Source of the DNA: Acidobacteriaceae bacterium
Lineage (GTDB): Bacteria; Acidobacteriota; Terriglobia; Terriglobales; Acidobacteriaceae
Direction: 5' to 3'
Length of the DNA: 8,508 bases
NCBI GenBank assembly: GCA_027364815.1
Contig: DAHXOQ010000113.1
Span: 1-8,508 of the forward strand
Shown: in pieces, positions 6,978-8,508 of the stretch
How positions within the stretch are numbered: the first letter of the stretch is position 1
How the letters are laid out: every line of letters begins with the position of its first letter
Made by a program: the position numbers and the translations under genes
The notes under the pieces: model-generated
What the model was told of the DNA's origin: nothing
The model's input: only the letters and a program-made list of their open reading frames with translations
Database searches by the model: none

Positions 6978-7676
6978 TTATTTCTTCGCTATCGTCTTCT
7001 TCACCGGCGTCGCCGTCGGAGCAGGTCCAGCCATCGCAAACGCCTGGTCAATCGACGTATACAAATCCTTGTTCACGTCATGCACCTCAAGGTACGACGC
7101 ACCCTTGCTGTTCGCAATCACCACAAAAATAGTTGGCGTCTGGTGTATTCCCGTTCGGCTGCCAATCTCTACATCCGCCTTGATCGCCGCAGCCAGTGTT
7201 CCTTGAGGATCAATCGAGAACGGCATCGCAATTCCCTTACTCTGCGCAAACTTGTTGGTAAAATTACGCAGCGCATCCAGATTGTAAATCGACCGCTGAT
7301 TCTCAAAGACCTGGTCGCGATACTCATCCCCTAGCGCTTTGCTCTTCGTGTCAAACCAGCGCGCATTCAAAGCCGCAGTCGGGCTCCAGATGTGGCCGGG
7401 AATCACAAAATCATGTCGCATCAGCGGTATCTTGTACTTGATCGCAGCGTCTCTGACGATAGGATTGGCATGAGCGCACGCCGGGCACTCCAGGTCGTAG
7501 AACTCGACAATCGCTACCCGCGCGCCCGCTGGCGGCCGCAGCGCAGAGGAATCCAATACCTGCGTCCCTGAAAATTGCGCGGCAGCAGGCCTCGCACAGC
7601 CCATTGCCGGCAGAAGCAACAAAGCCAGTGAAAAACTCCACAGTGAAAACTTGGTTTTGGGGATGTTGAAAATCAT
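6978..7676 (-). CDS. DsbA-like thiol-disulfide protein (thioredoxin fold)
   Basis: 232 residues. The N-terminus is a signal sequence (hydrophobic about 12-25). Cys27 in PAMGCA could be lipidated, but the lipobox is not canonical; cleavage at AAA near residue 33 is an alternative. After the first strand (VAIVEFYD, 54-61) comes the redox motif CPAC (64-67), then a helical insert (about 95-150) and a cis-proline loop HQTPTIFV (178-185, P181), ending in a Lys-rich tail. This order is that of DsbA/thioredoxin_4 proteins, which form or shuffle disulfides in the periplasm. CPAC differs from the CPHC of E. coli DsbA, so its redox potential may differ (inference). No DsbB or VKOR partner is in the window. 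Start: GGGAG (7693-7689) is 12 bases before ATG, a long but acceptable spacing. It is divergent from the zinc-ribbon gene and has its own terminator. Confidence 0.92.
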   Translation of the reverse strand: MIFNIPKTKFSLWSFSLALLLLPAMGCARPAAAQFSGTQVLDSSALRPPAGARVAIVEFYDLECPACAHANPIVRDAAIKYKIPLMRHDFVIPGHIWSPTAALNARWFDTKSKALGDEYRDQVFENQRSIYNLDALRNFTNKFAQSKGIAMPFSIDPQGTLAAAIKADVEIGSRTGIHQTPTIFVVIANSKGASYLEVHDVNKDLYTSIDQAFAMAGPAPTATPVKKTIAKK

Positions 7677-7694
7677 TCTTGTGCGACTCTCCCG

Positions 7695-7717
7695 ATTCTG
7701 GTTTCTTGCACCAGAAT
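7695..7717. promoter_or_regulatory. Inverted repeat upstream of the DsbA-like gene
   Basis: Perfect 8-bp arms ATTCTGGT (7695-7702) and ACCAGAAT (7710-7717) are separated by seven bases, immediately upstream of the gene's ribosome site. A third ATTCTG lies at 7735-7740. It could be an operator or an RNA stem-loop in the leader. No T-run follows, so it is not a terminator. Confidence 0.5.
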
Positions 7718-7826
7718 AACCGTTTAGACGCCTAATTCTGAAATCGGCTATCTTTCACCGCCTGTTGTAAACTAATTCAAGCGAGCCTAGGCCCAATTGA
7801 TACCAGGCCAGCCGCGCCGTTGAAGC

Positions 7827-7852
7827 CGCGGTACAAGTGAAACTTGTCCGCG
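7827..7852 (+). promoter_or_regulatory. Stem-loop in the leader of the zinc-ribbon gene
   Basis: CGCGG (7827-7831) and ACAAGT (7833-7838) pair with ACTTGT (7842-7847) and CCGCG (7848-7852), giving an 11-bp stem with one bulged T (7832) and a GAA loop. It ends 20 bases before the AAGGAG ribosome site. There is no T-run, so it is not a terminator. A role in RNA stability or translation control is inferred only from position. Confidence 0.6.
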
Positions 7853-7872
7853 TGTGCAGAGACAACCCCAAG

Positions 7873-7878
7873 AAGGAG
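7873..7878 (+). promoter_or_regulatory. Ribosome binding site of the zinc-ribbon gene
   Basis: AAGGAG lies 13 bases before ATG 7892, a longer spacing than usual, but no other in-frame start lies between. The alternative upstream TTG (7844) falls inside the leader stem and is unlikely. Confidence 0.6.
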
Positions 7879-7891
7879 AAACACCCTAAAA

Positions 7892-8071
7892 ATGGCAAAG
7901 ATTGCAAAAATTGCAGGTCGCGATAAGGTCATGGACACCACCAAGTCCACCGATTGTCCCAAGTGCAGTAAGCCCACCCGCATCGTCAAGCGCGTCAAGG
8001 ACCGTGAGCGTGGCGTCCCCGGCGGAGTCTACATCTCCTGCTCGGCCTGCGAGTTCTACGAGAAACTTTAA
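7892..8071 (+). CDS. Small basic zinc-ribbon protein (59 residues)
   Basis: The product has two CxxC knuckles, CPKC (22-25) and CSAC (50-53), 24 residues apart, which is the pattern of a zinc ribbon binding one Zn ion through four Cys. The segment between them is strongly basic (TRIVKRVKDRER, 29-40) followed by GVPGGVYIS (41-49). The first 20 residues are Lys-rich and probably flexible. The layout resembles the C-terminal zinc ribbons of bacterial topoisomerase I and may bind nucleic acid, but no function can be assigned. It is not bL33 or bL36 by motif spacing. The gene stands alone with a leader stem-loop, an AAGGAG site and its own terminator, which argues that it is a real, separately expressed gene. 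The ATG at 7892 is preferred to an upstream TTG. Confidence 0.85.
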   Translation: MAKIAKIAGRDKVMDTTKSTDCPKCSKPTRIVKRVKDRERGVPGGVYISCSACEFYEKL

Positions 8072-8107
8072 TCCACGCTCTAACCTGAATCGAGTAATCG
8101 TAACTGG

Positions 8108-8138
8108 AACCCGGGCCTGGCGCCCGGGTTTTTGTTTT
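8108..8138 (+). terminator. Intrinsic terminator of the zinc-ribbon gene
   Basis: Perfect 9-bp arms AACCCGGGC (8108-8116) and GCCCGGGTT (8122-8130) enclose a five-base loop and run into TTTGTTTT (8131-8138). The stem starts 36 bases after the stop codon. Confidence 0.92.
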
Positions 8139-8151
8139 CCCTGATATACCG

Positions 8152-8186
8152 CATGGTTTTGTTTGATATTTCACATGTTTTTGTTT
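8152..8186. repeat. Imperfect direct repeat, CATG(G/T)TTTTGTTT
   Basis: CATGGTTTTGTTT (8152-8164) and CATGTTTTTGTTT (8174-8186) match at 12 of 13 positions and begin 22 bases apart. They lie just after the zinc-ribbon terminator. Function unknown; AT-rich chance similarity is possible. Confidence 0.5.
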
Positions 8187-8198
8187 AAACGGAGGGAG

Positions 8199-8314
8199 CA
8201 GGGCCTTCAGGCCCCTGAATAGAGCTTCAACATCACGCGGCCTTTAGGCCTGGGAATTTTCTCACCCCAATCAACCGCATCATCCACTGGAACTCGGTAG
8301 CTACAGCCTTTAGA
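8199..8314. repeat. Cluster of GC palindromes, REP-like
   Basis: GGGCCT-TC-AGGCCC (8201-8214) and GGCCT-TT-AGGCC (8239-8250) are short perfect palindromes around a CCTTYAGG core. A third, decayed core CCTTTAGA is at 8307-8314. Such motifs resemble dispersed intergenic repeats I associate with acidobacterial genomes, but copy number cannot be seen from one window. Confidence 0.5.
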
Positions 8315-8508
8315 CCCTACATTTAACCATCCCTTTGCACCCCACCGAGGTGACCCTGTGCCCCCGTGGCTCTCAACTCATCTTGTTCATTTCCATTCAA
8401 AAAAACTCACGGCCATTATCTATGCACATCAAAAGACGCTATAGGTTGACTGATTGAACAATTTTAGAGAGATGCTTTTGCAGATCATTTCACTGATTTC
8501 AGCCATAC

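Larger units (their letters stand above)
8139..8508. other. Gene-free right end of the window
   Basis: About 370 bases after the last terminator with no supportable gene on either strand. It holds the CATG direct repeat and the GC palindromes. From 8315 onward I see nothing definite. A TTGACT at 8446-8451 could be a -35 element for a gene beyond the edge, but no good -10 is spaced after it. Confidence 0.6.

Noticed and set aside
6791..7132. Plus-strand 113-codon frame across the terminator region
   Set aside because: It overlaps the DsbA-like gene and its terminator, lacks a ribosome site and has Ser/Gln-rich composition typical of non-coding translation.
7844..7891. TTG start giving a 75-residue zinc-ribbon protein
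   Set aside because: The TTG falls inside the leader stem-loop and has no ribosome site; the ATG at 7892 has AAGGAG upstream and gives a natural MAKIAKIAG start.
8446..8474. TTGACT as the -35 of a promoter near the right edge
   Set aside because: No acceptable -10 at 16-18 bases and no gene visible downstream before the window ends.

Overview
The window reads as ordinary chromosomal DNA from a moderately GC-rich Gram-negative-like bacterium. My best guess is an acidobacterium (class Terriglobia). That rests on the overall character of the proteins, several secreted proteins of unknown family, and the GC-palindrome repeat at the right end. It is an inference from memory, not a database result. 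I see no phage, transposase, CRISPR array, tRNA or rRNA.

Layout. Positions 2-2581 (+) hold the C-terminal three quarters of the replicative DNA polymerase III alpha subunit (dnaE), cut by the left edge. A small secreted protein of unknown function (2597-3115, -) faces it tail to tail. After a 226-base divergent gap comes accA (3342-4211, +), the alpha subunit of acetyl-CoA carboxylase carboxyltransferase. Twelve bases later, probably in the same operon, is a CPBP-family (CAAX-protease-like) membrane protein (4224-5261, +) that keeps the EExxxR motif but has lost the later His/Asn motifs. Next is an exported protein (5360-6712, +) with a BamE/OmlA-like segment and a Ser/Thr-rich tail. A DsbA-like thioredoxin-fold protein (6978-7676, -) follows, with a clear intrinsic terminator. 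Divergent from it is a 59-residue zinc-ribbon protein (7892-8071, +) with a stem-loop in its leader and its own intrinsic terminator. The last 370 bases carry no gene but hold short GC-palindromes that look like REP-type repeats.

How the parts relate. dnaE and accA are housekeeping genes that are also neighbours in enterobacteria, so the left half looks like a conserved replication/fatty-acid neighbourhood with a reverse-strand secreted gene wedged in. The right half is a set of envelope or periplasmic proteins (membrane protein, exported BamE-like protein, thiol-disulfide protein) with no evident common pathway. I do not see a convincing new multi-gene system. The points most worth a second look are the degenerate CPBP active site, the zinc-ribbon gene with its leader hairpin, the exported BamE-like protein, and the short Pro-rich AccA N-terminus.
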